DNA of 64,000 bases from Sulfurimonas aquatica (lineage in GTDB: Bacteria > Campylobacterota > Campylobacteria > Campylobacterales > Sulfurimonadaceae). The notes beneath the pieces were generated by a model that saw only the letters and a program-made list of their open reading frames with translations, had not been told where the DNA came from and did not search any database. Below, one piece after another: positions 26,681-34,593 of the stretch. The translations under genes were made by a program, and so were the position numbers. Position 1 is the stretch's first letter. Each line of letters begins with the position of its first letter. The stretch lies in assembly GCF_017357825.1 (NCBI RefSeq), contig NZ_CP046073.1:17893-81892 (forward strand), in the 5' to 3' direction.

Positions 26681-26726
26681 ATATCTAAATATAAAAGTTT
26701 TGTCAAGTGCTTAATACTTTAATTTA

Positions 26727-26755
26727 TTGACTTAATTGTATTATGTCGCTATAAT
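26727..26755 (+). promoter_or_regulatory. sigma-70-type promoter of the HipA gene
   Basis: TTGACT (26727-26732) and TATAAT (26750-26755) are separated by exactly 17 bp. The second palindrome overlaps the -10 box and likely start site, which is a classic repressor position. Confidence 0.7.
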
Positions 26756-26775
26756 TAAGTATATATACTTAATTA
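26752..26775. promoter_or_regulatory. 24-bp palindromic operator, copy 2
   Basis: A perfect palindrome: TAATTAAGTATA and its complement, with the same AGTATATATACT centre as copy 1. The two centres are 95 bp apart, about nine helical turns, so looping between them is possible. Confidence 0.7.
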
Positions 26776-26786
26776 ATAGGGGATAC

Positions 26787-28136
26787 ATGAAAATTATTGT
26801 AATTAAAAGTAGCACTCCTATTGGAGAGCTTTCTGAAAGTGCAAGCGTTATACATTTCAATTATTTTGATGGGATAGAGCAAAATAGTTACATTCAAGGA
26901 TTAAAAGAAAAAGTAAATACCTCAAGTTATCTTTTTCCTGTTTTTGAAAATCTTCTTCCTGAACATGAACAGCTTCAACTAATTAAAGCTAGATATAAAA
27001 TTAAGGGAAATATTGAATCTCTACTCCACCTGGATAATATTCATGGTAGTTTTGAATTTTATACTGAAGAAAATTTCAAGAATTATATTGTCTCTCCAGA
27101 AGAAATATTTTCATACAAAGATGCAAGAGAAGAAATTCTTGAGCAAAATTACAGCTTCCCTAATATATTAAGCGACTATACGGTTGCCATTGCAGATGCT
27201 AAAATATACCCCAAAGGGCTACAAGGAAGTAAAGCTATTGGTATTAGTGGATTTCAATATAAGTTTAGTGTTTCTCTTGATAAAGATACCAAGGTAATCT
27301 CTCATAATGAGGATGAAGACGGTGGGTATATTATGAAGCCATACAGCAAAGATAACCTTATCTACTCTGATGATACCAGTGCTTATATTCCACACCTCTT
27401 GGTCAACGAACATATATTTATGACTTTAGCAAGAGACTTTGGTTTCAATGTTCCTTACAATGGAATAATTAAGCATAAAGAAGATTATCTATATGTTATA
27501 AAAAGGTTTGATAGATATCAGAAGAGCAAGATAGATCATCATGAAATTCTTACCTTGTTAGGAAAAAAATCCTCACTAAAATATAGTGTTACTGCTCTCG
27601 AAGCAATGAAAAAAGCTGCTGAATATCTTAGGGAGGATGAGATTTTAGAGATGTTTAATTTTTTTGTTTTTTCAATTATAATTTCTCATGGAGATTTTCA
27701 CGCAAAGAATATATCTTTAATATATAAAACCAATGCTCTAGCTGAAAGAAATATGATGCTTGCTCCCTATTATGACATCTCAACAATTAGAATTTACAAA
27801 GACACCAACGATGATGACATAGGAATGATGGTGAAAAATAAAAAAAGAAATATAAAAAAAGTAGATTTGCTTTGGCTTGCAGATAAATTAAATATAAATA
27901 AAGCAGATGCAGCAAAATCTATAGAAAATTTAGGATTGAAGTTTGTTCAAGAATTTGAAAATTATATTGACCTGTTGCCTAGAGAGATAAAAGCTTTGAA
28001 AATTGTAACAAACAGATATGGCTATTCTAAGCCATTTGAAGAAATATTGCGAAAATACTATACAAATAGAATTCAATATATTGATAAGTATTTAGATATT
28101 AGAGTTGAAGAAGTTGAAGAAGATATTTGGAAGTGA
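26787..28136 (+). CDS. HipA-family kinase toxin (partner of AbiEi-like regulator)
   Basis: The start is ATG 26787, behind ATAGGGGA; the upstream ATG at 26736 would lie before the promoter. The 449-residue protein has a HipA N-subdomain (F-P-V-F-E-N-L-L-P-E, about 51-60; H-G-S-F-E-F-Y) and the kinase core: G-I-S-G-F-Q-Y (about 153), Y-V-I-K-R-F-D-R and the catalytic S-H-G-D-F-H-A-K-N (Asp303, Asn308), then Y-Y-D-I-S. It looks complete and active. No hipB lies beside it; the divergent AbiEi-like gene and the two palindromes suggest an unusual mixed toxin-antitoxin unit. Confidence 0.85.
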   Translation: MKIIVIKSSTPIGELSESASVIHFNYFDGIEQNSYIQGLKEKVNTSSYLFPVFENLLPEHEQLQLIKARYKIKGNIESLLHLDNIHGSFEFYTEENFKNYIVSPEEIFSYKDAREEILEQNYSFPNILSDYTVAIADAKIYPKGLQGSKAIGISGFQYKFSVSLDKDTKVISHNEDEDGGYIMKPYSKDNLIYSDDTSAYIPHLLVNEHIFMTLARDFGFNVPYNGIIKHKEDYLYVIKRFDRYQKSKIDHHEILTLLGKKSSLKYSVTALEAMKKAAEYLREDEILEMFNFFVFSIIISHGDFHAKNISLIYKTNALAERNMMLAPYYDISTIRIYKDTNDDDIGMMVKNKKRNIKKVDLLWLADKLNINKADAAKSIENLGLKFVQEFENYIDLLPREIKALKIVTNRYGYSKPFEEILRKYYTNRIQYIDKYLDIRVEEVEEDIWK

Positions 28137-28365
28137 TTGTTCATGGGTATTACTTACTACTGTGAATGTTCACCTTATATATTTCTTTTTTGCTTATGGA
28201 GCATGAAACCTATGTTCAACTAAAATAAATTATGGTTAACATGCAGAATCTCTTGAAAGCAAAGCTTAAAGCCCATGATTTAGGACTTTCTTGTTACTGC
28301 TTAAGTTTCAGAGTATGTTTGAAAACTTAAATGGGATATTTTGGATTAAGAATAGTTCATCAAAC

Positions 28366-30076
28366 TGTAGAGACTGTGAAAGAACTCAAAGCCACTTATA
28401 ACGACTAATTAGCTAAAATAGATATGTCATATATCAATGAAAAAGGCTGAAGAATGCCAAACTACAAAGAGGGTTTAAACCGTCATCAACAACTTCTTTT
28501 TCCTCCCAGTCTAGATGAGTATGTTGATGAGAATAATCCAGTAAGAGCAATTGAGAGCTATGTTGATAGTATTGATTTAGCTGATTTAGGAGTCTTTACA
28601 TCTAGTGGTGGTTCTGATGGTCAACCAGCATACCATCCTGCACTACTTTTGAAGATCTATCTCTACGGTTATCTCAATAGTATTCGAAGCTCTAGAAAGC
28701 TTGAGCGTGAGATTAAACGTAATGTTGAGATGATGTGGTTATGCGCAGGACTCACTCCTGGATATAAGACCATCGCTAACTTCCGTAAAGATAATCCCAA
28801 AGTACTCAAGCAACTTTTTCGTGACTTTGTGATGCTATGTCGTTCTGTAGATTTGATTGATGGTGCAGTAGTTGCTATTGATGGAGCTTTTTTACGTGCT
28901 AACGCTTCAAAGAATCAACTGATCTCAGAAAAAGTAACTATAAAAGATATAAAGTCAGTTGATGAGAAGATAACAGAGTATCTAGGTGCACTGGAGTATA
29001 GCGATAAGTGTGAGAGCAAAGAGACAACACCAATAGTTAAAATGGAATGTCTAAAGCGACTGAACAAACGCAAAACCAAACTAGATGCTGATCTTAATAT
29101 CCTTAAAGAGCGTCAAGTAAAACAGTACTGTAAAAGTGATCCTGATGCTACCTTAATGACTAAACCAGCACATCATCTGATAGCCTATAATACACAGATT
29201 GCTGTTGATGGCAAATACAAGTTTATTGTAGCTACCAATATCTCCAGCAAAGGAGTTGATCACGATCAGCTCTACCCTATGGCTACCCAGGCCAAAGAAG
29301 CTACAGGGAATGAGCAGATAAAGGTCGCAGCTGATGCGGGCTATTTCAGTTCTAAAGAATTAAAGCGATGTATCGATGAAGGGATTGATGTCTATGTCCC
29401 CATGCCAGACAAACAGAAGAAGCAGAAAGACAAGGGGAAGTTTCCAAGAGATGCATTTACCTATGATGAAACCGAGGACTGCTATATCTGTCCGAATGAC
29501 AAAGTGTTGAAGCGACAAAAAACCACCTATGAGAACAAGGGTATTAAGCGTTTTATGTATTATGGCACTCGCTCTGTATGTAAAGTTTGTCCATTGCATT
29601 CAGAGTGTATTTCAGATATTGCCAATGCAAAACGTCTGTGGCGCTGGGAACATGAAGCACTCATTACTGAACACCGTACAAAGATGAAAACATCAAAAGC
29701 CAAAGCTATGATAAAAGAACGTGCCGCACTTGCAGAACATCCGTTTGGTACAATCAAACAAAAGCTTGGCTGGAGTCATTTTCTGGTGCGTGGCAAAACA
29801 AAGGTTGCTGGAGAGAATGCTCTGATTATGCTTACCTATAATTTCAGACGACTATTAAATTTGATTGGGATTACTCTGTTTCAAAAGCTGATAGAAGCAC
29901 ATAAACATGGTAATCTTGAGAGTATCAAGCAAGAAATAGCGGAGTATCTAGCAGTTTTATACTTTATTAGGGCATTTTTTCGTCAAAAAATGAGTTTGAG
30001 CGTCTGAAGCTTGAAAAATATTCTTTAGCTCGACTCTTTTTGCTTATATAGGGTTAGTTCTTTCACAGTCTCTGTA
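28366..30076 (+). mobile_element. IS1182-family insertion sequence, complete copy
   Basis: The element runs between inverted ends sharing AGAGACTGTGAAAGAACT (left from 28366, right to 30076) and holds one transposase. The left outermost bases (TGT) differ from the right (TAC on the complementary strand). A second copy, with its left end at 63571, keeps the same 88-bp distance from end to transposase ATG, which confirms the boundary. Confidence 0.85.
28454..30007 (+). CDS. IS1182-family transposase
   Basis: This 517-residue DDE transposase begins M-P-N-Y-K-E-G-L-N-R-H-Q. It has the N-terminal IS1182 helical domain (Y-H-P-A-L-L-L-K-I-Y-L-Y-G-Y; N-F-R-K-D-N), the first Asp in V-V-A-I-D-G-A-F, the second in V-A-A-D-A-G-Y-F, a Cys-rich insert (C-Y-I-C-P, C-K-V-C-P-L-H-S-E-C) and a terminal E-H-P-F-G-T-I-K carrying the Glu. 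It appears intact. The 28137-28365 stretch before it has no gene. Confidence 0.9.
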   Translation: MPNYKEGLNRHQQLLFPPSLDEYVDENNPVRAIESYVDSIDLADLGVFTSSGGSDGQPAYHPALLLKIYLYGYLNSIRSSRKLEREIKRNVEMMWLCAGLTPGYKTIANFRKDNPKVLKQLFRDFVMLCRSVDLIDGAVVAIDGAFLRANASKNQLISEKVTIKDIKSVDEKITEYLGALEYSDKCESKETTPIVKMECLKRLNKRKTKLDADLNILKERQVKQYCKSDPDATLMTKPAHHLIAYNTQIAVDGKYKFIVATNISSKGVDHDQLYPMATQAKEATGNEQIKVAADAGYFSSKELKRCIDEGIDVYVPMPDKQKKQKDKGKFPRDAFTYDETEDCYICPNDKVLKRQKTTYENKGIKRFMYYGTRSVCKVCPLHSECISDIANAKRLWRWEHEALITEHRTKMKTSKAKAMIKERAALAEHPFGTIKQKLGWSHFLVRGKTKVAGENALIMLTYNFRRLLNLIGITLFQKLIEAHKHGNLESIKQEIAEYLAVLYFIRAFFRQKMSLSV

Positions 30077-30134
30077 GGTTTTGGAGCAAAAAAATCGTTG
30101 TTCCAAAATCAGAGCTAGTTGAATACATAAAATT

Positions 30135-30158
30135 GTCTACTTTATAGGGGATATTCCA
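30135..30158 (-). repeat. 24-bp dispersed repeat, copy 2 (inverted)
   Basis: Reads TGGAATATCCCCTATAAA...TAGAC on the minus strand. It lies between the IS1182 right end and the Fic gene stop, facing copy 3 at 31446, so the Fic gene is bracketed by an inverted pair. Confidence 0.5.
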
Positions 30159-30161
30159 GTT

Positions 30162-31319
30162 TCAATCTTCTACATCAAAGAGAATCCTATAGCTTGTGCT
30201 ACGACCAGCCTTGCCTTCTACTTTTGCAATCAATCCATGTTCAAGCAATTTCTTAATTTGTCTATTCGCTGTCATTGGTATTGTGTTTGTAATTTCTCTA
30301 TAATCAATATTTGAAAACTCACTATTGCCATCCCGAGAAAGTTTATTGATAAAGCCATCAAGAAATACAGTCTGTCCTTCGCTTAATTTTATCATTTTAC
30401 ATCTATCCCAAAACTTAGCCTTTTTCACAATAAAAAGCACATCTTCATAAGCTTTCTCAAAGGTACTAATTAAAATATCAATATTCCATTCTATCCAATT
30501 TGTAAAGTCAAAGTGTCTATTTTTATGAAGATTAGTAGTCATATCTAACATCTCATAGTATTGGGCTCGTTTTGTATAGATTGTTGTTGACATAGAATAG
30601 GTTTTATGTTCCTCCTTTAAATCTCTAGAGAGTACATAATCTGCAATAGCCCTGGAGATTCTTCCATTTCCATCATCGTAAGGGTGAATAGAAACAAACC
30701 ATAGATGTGCTAATGCACTTTTAATATAAGGATCCTCATTGCTTTCGTTGCAATATTTAATTAACGCATCTATATCTTTTTTAATAAGATGATGAGGAGG
30801 AGCAAGATATTTAACTACTCCCCCTGCTCGATTAAATGCATTTTCAATCACTTTCATATCGTCGTAATCTCTAAATTGAGCAATATTAATTTTTTTAACA
30901 CCTTCATAGCCACTACTATTAGCGAAAAGTGCATTGTGCCAACCATGTAGTCTCTGGACAGACAATAACTCATTATTTCGATTACTATCCAGCATAAGAG
31001 CGACGAGGTTATCAGTATGCCTAGTAGACATGTCTTCTGATGAAATATAAGCTTGATTGATTGCTTTAGCTACCGAGTCTCTTACCGAATCTCTGTGTAA
31101 GTACTCACCTTCAATTTGAAAGGTATTAATAATTTCATTTGTTAGATTAGTAATTTCAAGTTCATCGAATTCTTCTTTGTTAGCAATACAAAGAACACCA
31201 GATACTAGACCTCTAAGGTATTCGGCTCGTTTTAACTTCTCTGATAACCTTTCTCTATCATATGAAAAATTTGGATAGTTTTCATGTTCCCATATCCACT
31301 TCTTAATAATGTCTGCCAT
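30162..31319 (-). CDS. DUF4172-Fic protein with C-terminal winged helix
   Basis: The start is set at ATG 31319 because M-A-D-I-I-K-K-W-I-W is the standard DUF4172 opening; an ATG 13 codons upstream is less likely. The 385-residue protein has DUF4172 (about 4-75), an inhibitory T-F-Q-I-E-G helix, the Fic motif H-P-Y-D-D-G-N-G-R-I-S-R (His212) and a winged-helix tail (about 320-380: Y-R-E-I-T-N-T-I, T-A-N-R-Q-I-K-K-L-L). It is a class II Fic AMP-transferase that may regulate its own promoter. Nested inverted repeats lie just upstream. Confidence 0.85.
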   Translation of the reverse strand: MADIIKKWIWEHENYPNFSYDRERLSEKLKRAEYLRGLVSGVLCIANKEEFDELEITNLTNEIINTFQIEGEYLHRDSVRDSVAKAINQAYISSEDMSTRHTDNLVALMLDSNRNNELLSVQRLHGWHNALFANSSGYEGVKKINIAQFRDYDDMKVIENAFNRAGGVVKYLAPPHHLIKKDIDALIKYCNESNEDPYIKSALAHLWFVSIHPYDDGNGRISRAIADYVLSRDLKEEHKTYSMSTTIYTKRAQYYEMLDMTTNLHKNRHFDFTNWIEWNIDILISTFEKAYEDVLFIVKKAKFWDRCKMIKLSEGQTVFLDGFINKLSRDGNSEFSNIDYREITNTIPMTANRQIKKLLEHGLIAKVEGKAGRSTSYRILFDVED

Positions 31320-31335
31320 GATATTCTCACTTATG

Positions 31336-31395
31336 TTATGAATAGTTTGCATAATCATAACATATTTTGTTGTGATTAATTCATTTATTCATAAC
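31336..31395. promoter_or_regulatory. nested inverted repeats upstream of the Fic gene
   Basis: GTTATGAATA (from 31336) and TATTCATAAC (to about 31395) are exact complements. Inside them ATAATCATAACA and TTGTTGTGATTAAT form a second, weaker pair. Position and symmetry fit an operator for autoregulation by the winged-helix tail of the Fic protein. Confidence 0.5.
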
Positions 31396-31445
31396 AGTTT
31401 TTAATTCAAGCTCATTAAGAGCCGTATCAGTCGGTTCATAGTGGA

Positions 31446-31469
31446 TGGAATGTCCTTTATAAACAAGAC
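31446..31469 (+). repeat. 24-bp dispersed repeat, copy 3
   Basis: Begins TGGAATGTCCTTTATAAAC and ends AAGAC; 21 of 24 bases match copy 1. It lies 127 bp upstream of the Fic start. Confidence 0.5.
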
Positions 31470-31558
31470 AGCTCTAAATATAGCAGATTTTGGCACTTTG
31501 TCTAAGTTTCATGACTATCGGTCACTGACACATAACTCTGAGTGCTCTCTGAATAGTT

Positions 31559-31753
31559 CTACAATTCAAGTAACTTTCTTATCTGGTCTGACCCATAATA
31601 TGACTCAATAGCTTTATTAATAATATAATCAAGCTTTTTCTTCTCATTAAGCTCACTTACTTCATCTTCTAGCAAAGTAGCCATTATTTTAACTCTTTTA
31701 ATATTTTTAACATCTAAATTTACTCTTTTGCCTATTACTTCATTTTCTTCCAA
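31559..31753 (-). CDS. 64-residue basic protein, possible orphan antitoxin
   Basis: The start is TTG at 31753 with AAAGGA seven bases before it. The sequence (V-N-L-D-V-K-N-I-K-R-V-K-I-M-A-T-L-L-E-D) has the strand-then-helix layout of ribbon-helix-helix or similar small DNA-binding antitoxins, but no clear family match. No toxin gene is adjacent in the same direction. Confidence 0.45.
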   Translation of the reverse strand: MEENEVIGKRVNLDVKNIKRVKIMATLLEDEVSELNEKKKLDYIINKAIESYYGSDQIRKLLEL

Positions 31754-31898
31754 AATATATCCTTTATTGTTATTTAATACTCATATTATAGTTTAAATCT
31801 AATAAAAGTACAACTTTGTGTTTATTTTGTAAAATATGTGATTTATATGAGTTGTCTCAAACTTAAAGTTATGAGTAATTTGAGCACTAGTTCCTATT

Positions 31899-31916
31899 AA
31901 ATAGTATACATAATTA
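31899..31916 (+). repeat. left copy of repeat bounding the ATPase gene
   Basis: AAATAGTATACATAATTA is identical to 33479-33496. Similarity continues for about 30 bases after it with small indels (TATTATTTTGATTTAATA versus TATTATTTAGATATAATA). No gene faces it on this side, so a shared promoter does not explain the copy here. 31754-32073 has no gene. Confidence 0.5.
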
Positions 31917-32073
31917 ACTATTAAGTCTATTATTTTGATTTAATATAGCTATTTAGGTAGTTTACTAGTCACAAAATACAGTTAAAATATATTATTTAAA
32001 TGTAGATATAACAAGTATTAATCAAATAAATACAAAAAATAGCTTATTCTATAAAATAAGCTATTTATGTATA

Positions 32074-33378
32074 TTAAAGTAACCATTCTTTTATATTTAC
32101 AGTTTTAATGTTTAAATCATCATATATTACATTTAATGTATTATCTTCATGTATTACGAAAAGTTCAATATTTTTGAGCTGTAAGTCTTCAATTGTTTTA
32201 GAAAAGACTCTTAGTTCCCTCTTTTTAGTTTTTTCATCTTTAAGAGACGATGTGACTTGAATGAGTTGTGTTATTGCATTTTCTTCCTCAACTATAAAAT
32301 CACACTCTAATCCATTAGAAGTTTTATAATAATAGACTTTATAGCCTCTTCTTAATAACTCCAAAAATACAATAGTTTCTAAATCATCTCCTCTGGTTTG
32401 AAGGTTTGGAACGCGCATAATATTAGAGAGTCCAAGGTCAACACTATAATATTTTTTGTCATTAGCATTTTGTTTTTTTAATGAGTAATCAAATTTAGGT
32501 ATTTCAAATAACATATATGCTTTGATAAGATATTCTAAATATGCATTTGCCATATCATAGGATATATGGAAATTATTTTTTAATTTGTTGATGCTTTGGC
32601 TTATACCACTGTTCGCGAGCAAGAATGCAGCTATCTCTTCGAGAGTCTTAAACTCTTTTAGATTATATCTAGCAACTATATCTTTTAGTAGTATAGAGTC
32701 TTTGTATGTAATTAGGAGATCTCTTTTATCTGTTGTCTCATAGTCTAGAACTTTAGGAAATGCTCCATATTTCAAATAGGCTTCAAATTCACGATTCAAT
32801 TCAATCTTTTTCTCTACAAAATCTAGTTTGTTTTTCACTTCTATAGATTTAAATTGTAGATACTCCCCAAAGCTTAAAGGATATACATCTATCTGCAAAT
32901 ATCTACCGCTTAAACTGGATGCTATCTCACTACTAAGCATAGAAGAGTTTGAGCCACTTATAGTTATATTAGAGAGTTTAAGTTCATATTCTTTATTTAC
33001 CCACTTTTCCCAGTTAGGTATGTTTTGAATTTCATCTAAAAATATGTAAGGTTTTTCATCAGGATCAAGATACTCAAGATATACATCTTTTATCTCTTGT
33101 AGTAACTCTGGAGATAACTTATTGATGAAGCGTGGATCTTCTAGATTTACAAAAAGGATATTTTTAATATCAACACCATTTGCCAATAAGTTTTTTATAC
33201 TATTAAGCATCAATGTAGATTTACCACTTCTTCGTATACCTTTTATTACAAGTACTTCGTTATAGTTTAATAAAGTACTTATTCTACTGTCATAAATAGT
33301 TCTTGCTTGAGTTTGTGGTAGTTCTTTATTCCAATAATTCCATTCATTCAAAATTTCAATAATTTCTGACTTATCCAA
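32074..33378 (-). CDS. AAA ATPase with DUF4143 domain
   Basis: This 434-residue protein has Walker A G-I-R-R-S-G-K-S-T (47-55), Walker B Y-I-F-L-D-E-I-Q (111-118) and a sensor-like I-S-G-S-N-S. The C-terminal half is DUF4143, with a nuclease-like patch G-L-E-C-D-F-I-V then Q-L-I-Q-V. This family is common and poorly understood; some members are thought to act as toxins or in defence. It is alone in its direction and bounded by 18-bp identical repeats, beside a Xer-type recombinase. Confidence 0.85.
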   Translation of the reverse strand: MDKSEIIEILNEWNYWNKELPQTQARTIYDSRISTLLNYNEVLVIKGIRRSGKSTLMLNSIKNLLANGVDIKNILFVNLEDPRFINKLSPELLQEIKDVYLEYLDPDEKPYIFLDEIQNIPNWEKWVNKEYELKLSNITISGSNSSMLSSEIASSLSGRYLQIDVYPLSFGEYLQFKSIEVKNKLDFVEKKIELNREFEAYLKYGAFPKVLDYETTDKRDLLITYKDSILLKDIVARYNLKEFKTLEEIAAFLLANSGISQSINKLKNNFHISYDMANAYLEYLIKAYMLFEIPKFDYSLKKQNANDKKYYSVDLGLSNIMRVPNLQTRGDDLETIVFLELLRRGYKVYYYKTSNGLECDFIVEEENAITQLIQVTSSLKDEKTKKRELRVFSKTIEDLQLKNIELFVIHEDNTLNVIYDDLNIKTVNIKEWLL

Positions 33379-33478
33379 AGGTAATCCTTTTAATTGTATG
33401 TTATATCTTATAATTTAGTAACTTATTGTTAGGTTAAACTTACATGATAATGACTTATTTTACTACTTAAGGACCTTA

Positions 33479-33496
33479 AAATAGTATACATAATTA
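33479..33496 (+). repeat. right copy of repeat bounding the ATPase gene
   Basis: AAATAGTATACATAATTA, with the imperfect extension to about 33525. This copy lies 58 bp before the recombinase start, where a recombinase could bind. Confidence 0.5.
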
Positions 33497-33553
33497 TTAA
33501 CTAAGTATATTATTTAGATATAATAAGAGAAATATATCTCAAAAGGAACTGCT

Positions 33554-34459
33554 TTGAGTAACGAATCACTCTTAACTAAATTAGATAAATATAATATTTT
33601 ATTCATTAAAGAAAAAAAAGTATTAAACTGCTCTATTAATACAATAAGTACATATACTAGTATTTTAAATAACTTTTACGAGTATATACTAGAATTAGAT
33701 GATATTAAAGAGATTAATGAACTTAGTAAAGAAATTGTAGTAAATTTTCTAAATTATGGAAATAAATCTTCTAATAATACACAGATACTTAAACTTGCAG
33801 TACTGAAGTCATATTTTACTTTTATAGATGAGAAAGAGGATTTAAAAGGTCTGTTTGAACTTCGATTTAAAAAGTTGACTATAAAGAAAGAGTCTGTTGA
33901 AGTTGATGCTCTTACTGCTGAAGAGGTAGTGAGACTACTTGAGTTATTTAAAAAGAGAAGTAGTAGCTTTAATAAGAATAGAGATGCTCTTTTAATTAAG
34001 CTTATTCTTTTTACAGGTATTAGAGCGAGTGAGTGCTTAGCTGTGAAGCTCTCTGATATCTCTTTAATAGAAGATGAGAGTGTTTATAAGATTAAAATTG
34101 CAGGTAAGGGATCTAAAGAGAGGTTTGTGTATATTAAAGCTGAGAGTATACAAACAGAACTAGAATTTTTAGTTTCTGCTGGTTATATAACTAACTATAT
34201 AACGATTACTAATACAAGTAAACCTATGAGTAGAATTGGTCTTTATAATATGGTTAGCAATAAAATGAAAAAAGCTAAAATAGCTAAGAGTGGAGTGCAT
34301 ATATTAAGACATACATTTGCGCGTAATCTTGTTAGTAAGAATATTAATCTATCTACTATCTCAGAACTGCTTGGCCATGCTGATATTACACTTACTGCAA
34401 GGACTTATGCTAAGAGTGATGAGCAGAGTAAGATTAGAGCAATTATTGCAGAGAGTTAG
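33554..34459 (+). CDS. Xer-type tyrosine recombinase
   Basis: The start is TTG at 33554, with AAAAGGA six bases before. The 301-residue protein has an N-terminal SAM-like core-binding domain (about 5-90) and a catalytic domain with F-T-G-I-R-A-S-E (Arg), the central Lys in G-K-G-S-K-E-R, H-I-L-R-H-T-F-A (His, Arg), L-L-G-H-A-D-I and the terminal R-T-Y-A (Tyr). It is similar in size and style to XerH of Campylobacterota, which works at difH; here it may act on the 31899/33479 repeats. The motif set is complete. Confidence 0.85.
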   Translation: MSNESLLTKLDKYNILFIKEKKVLNCSINTISTYTSILNNFYEYILELDDIKEINELSKEIVVNFLNYGNKSSNNTQILKLAVLKSYFTFIDEKEDLKGLFELRFKKLTIKKESVEVDALTAEEVVRLLELFKKRSSSFNKNRDALLIKLILFTGIRASECLAVKLSDISLIEDESVYKIKIAGKGSKERFVYIKAESIQTELEFLVSAGYITNYITITNTSKPMSRIGLYNMVSNKMKKAKIAKSGVHILRHTFARNLVSKNINLSTISELLGHADITLTARTYAKSDEQSKIRAIIAES

Positions 34460-34550
34460 ATTGTATAGGTTCGATCACTATAAAGGGAGAAAAGCGAAAC
34501 CGACCTTTCACAGGCTTTGTTTCAAGTATTCAATATTTATCTTTGATGCA

Positions 34551-34580
34551 ACTCTCTAGTATAAACATAGACTAGAGAGT
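34551..34580. terminator. bidirectional hairpin between convergent genes
   Basis: ACTCTCTAGT and ACTAGAGAGT pair perfectly around a 10-base loop, 14 bp past the giant lipoprotein stop and 92 bp past the recombinase stop. It probably ends transcription from both sides. Confidence 0.55.
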
Positions 34581-34593
34581 CATGTGTTTCAAG

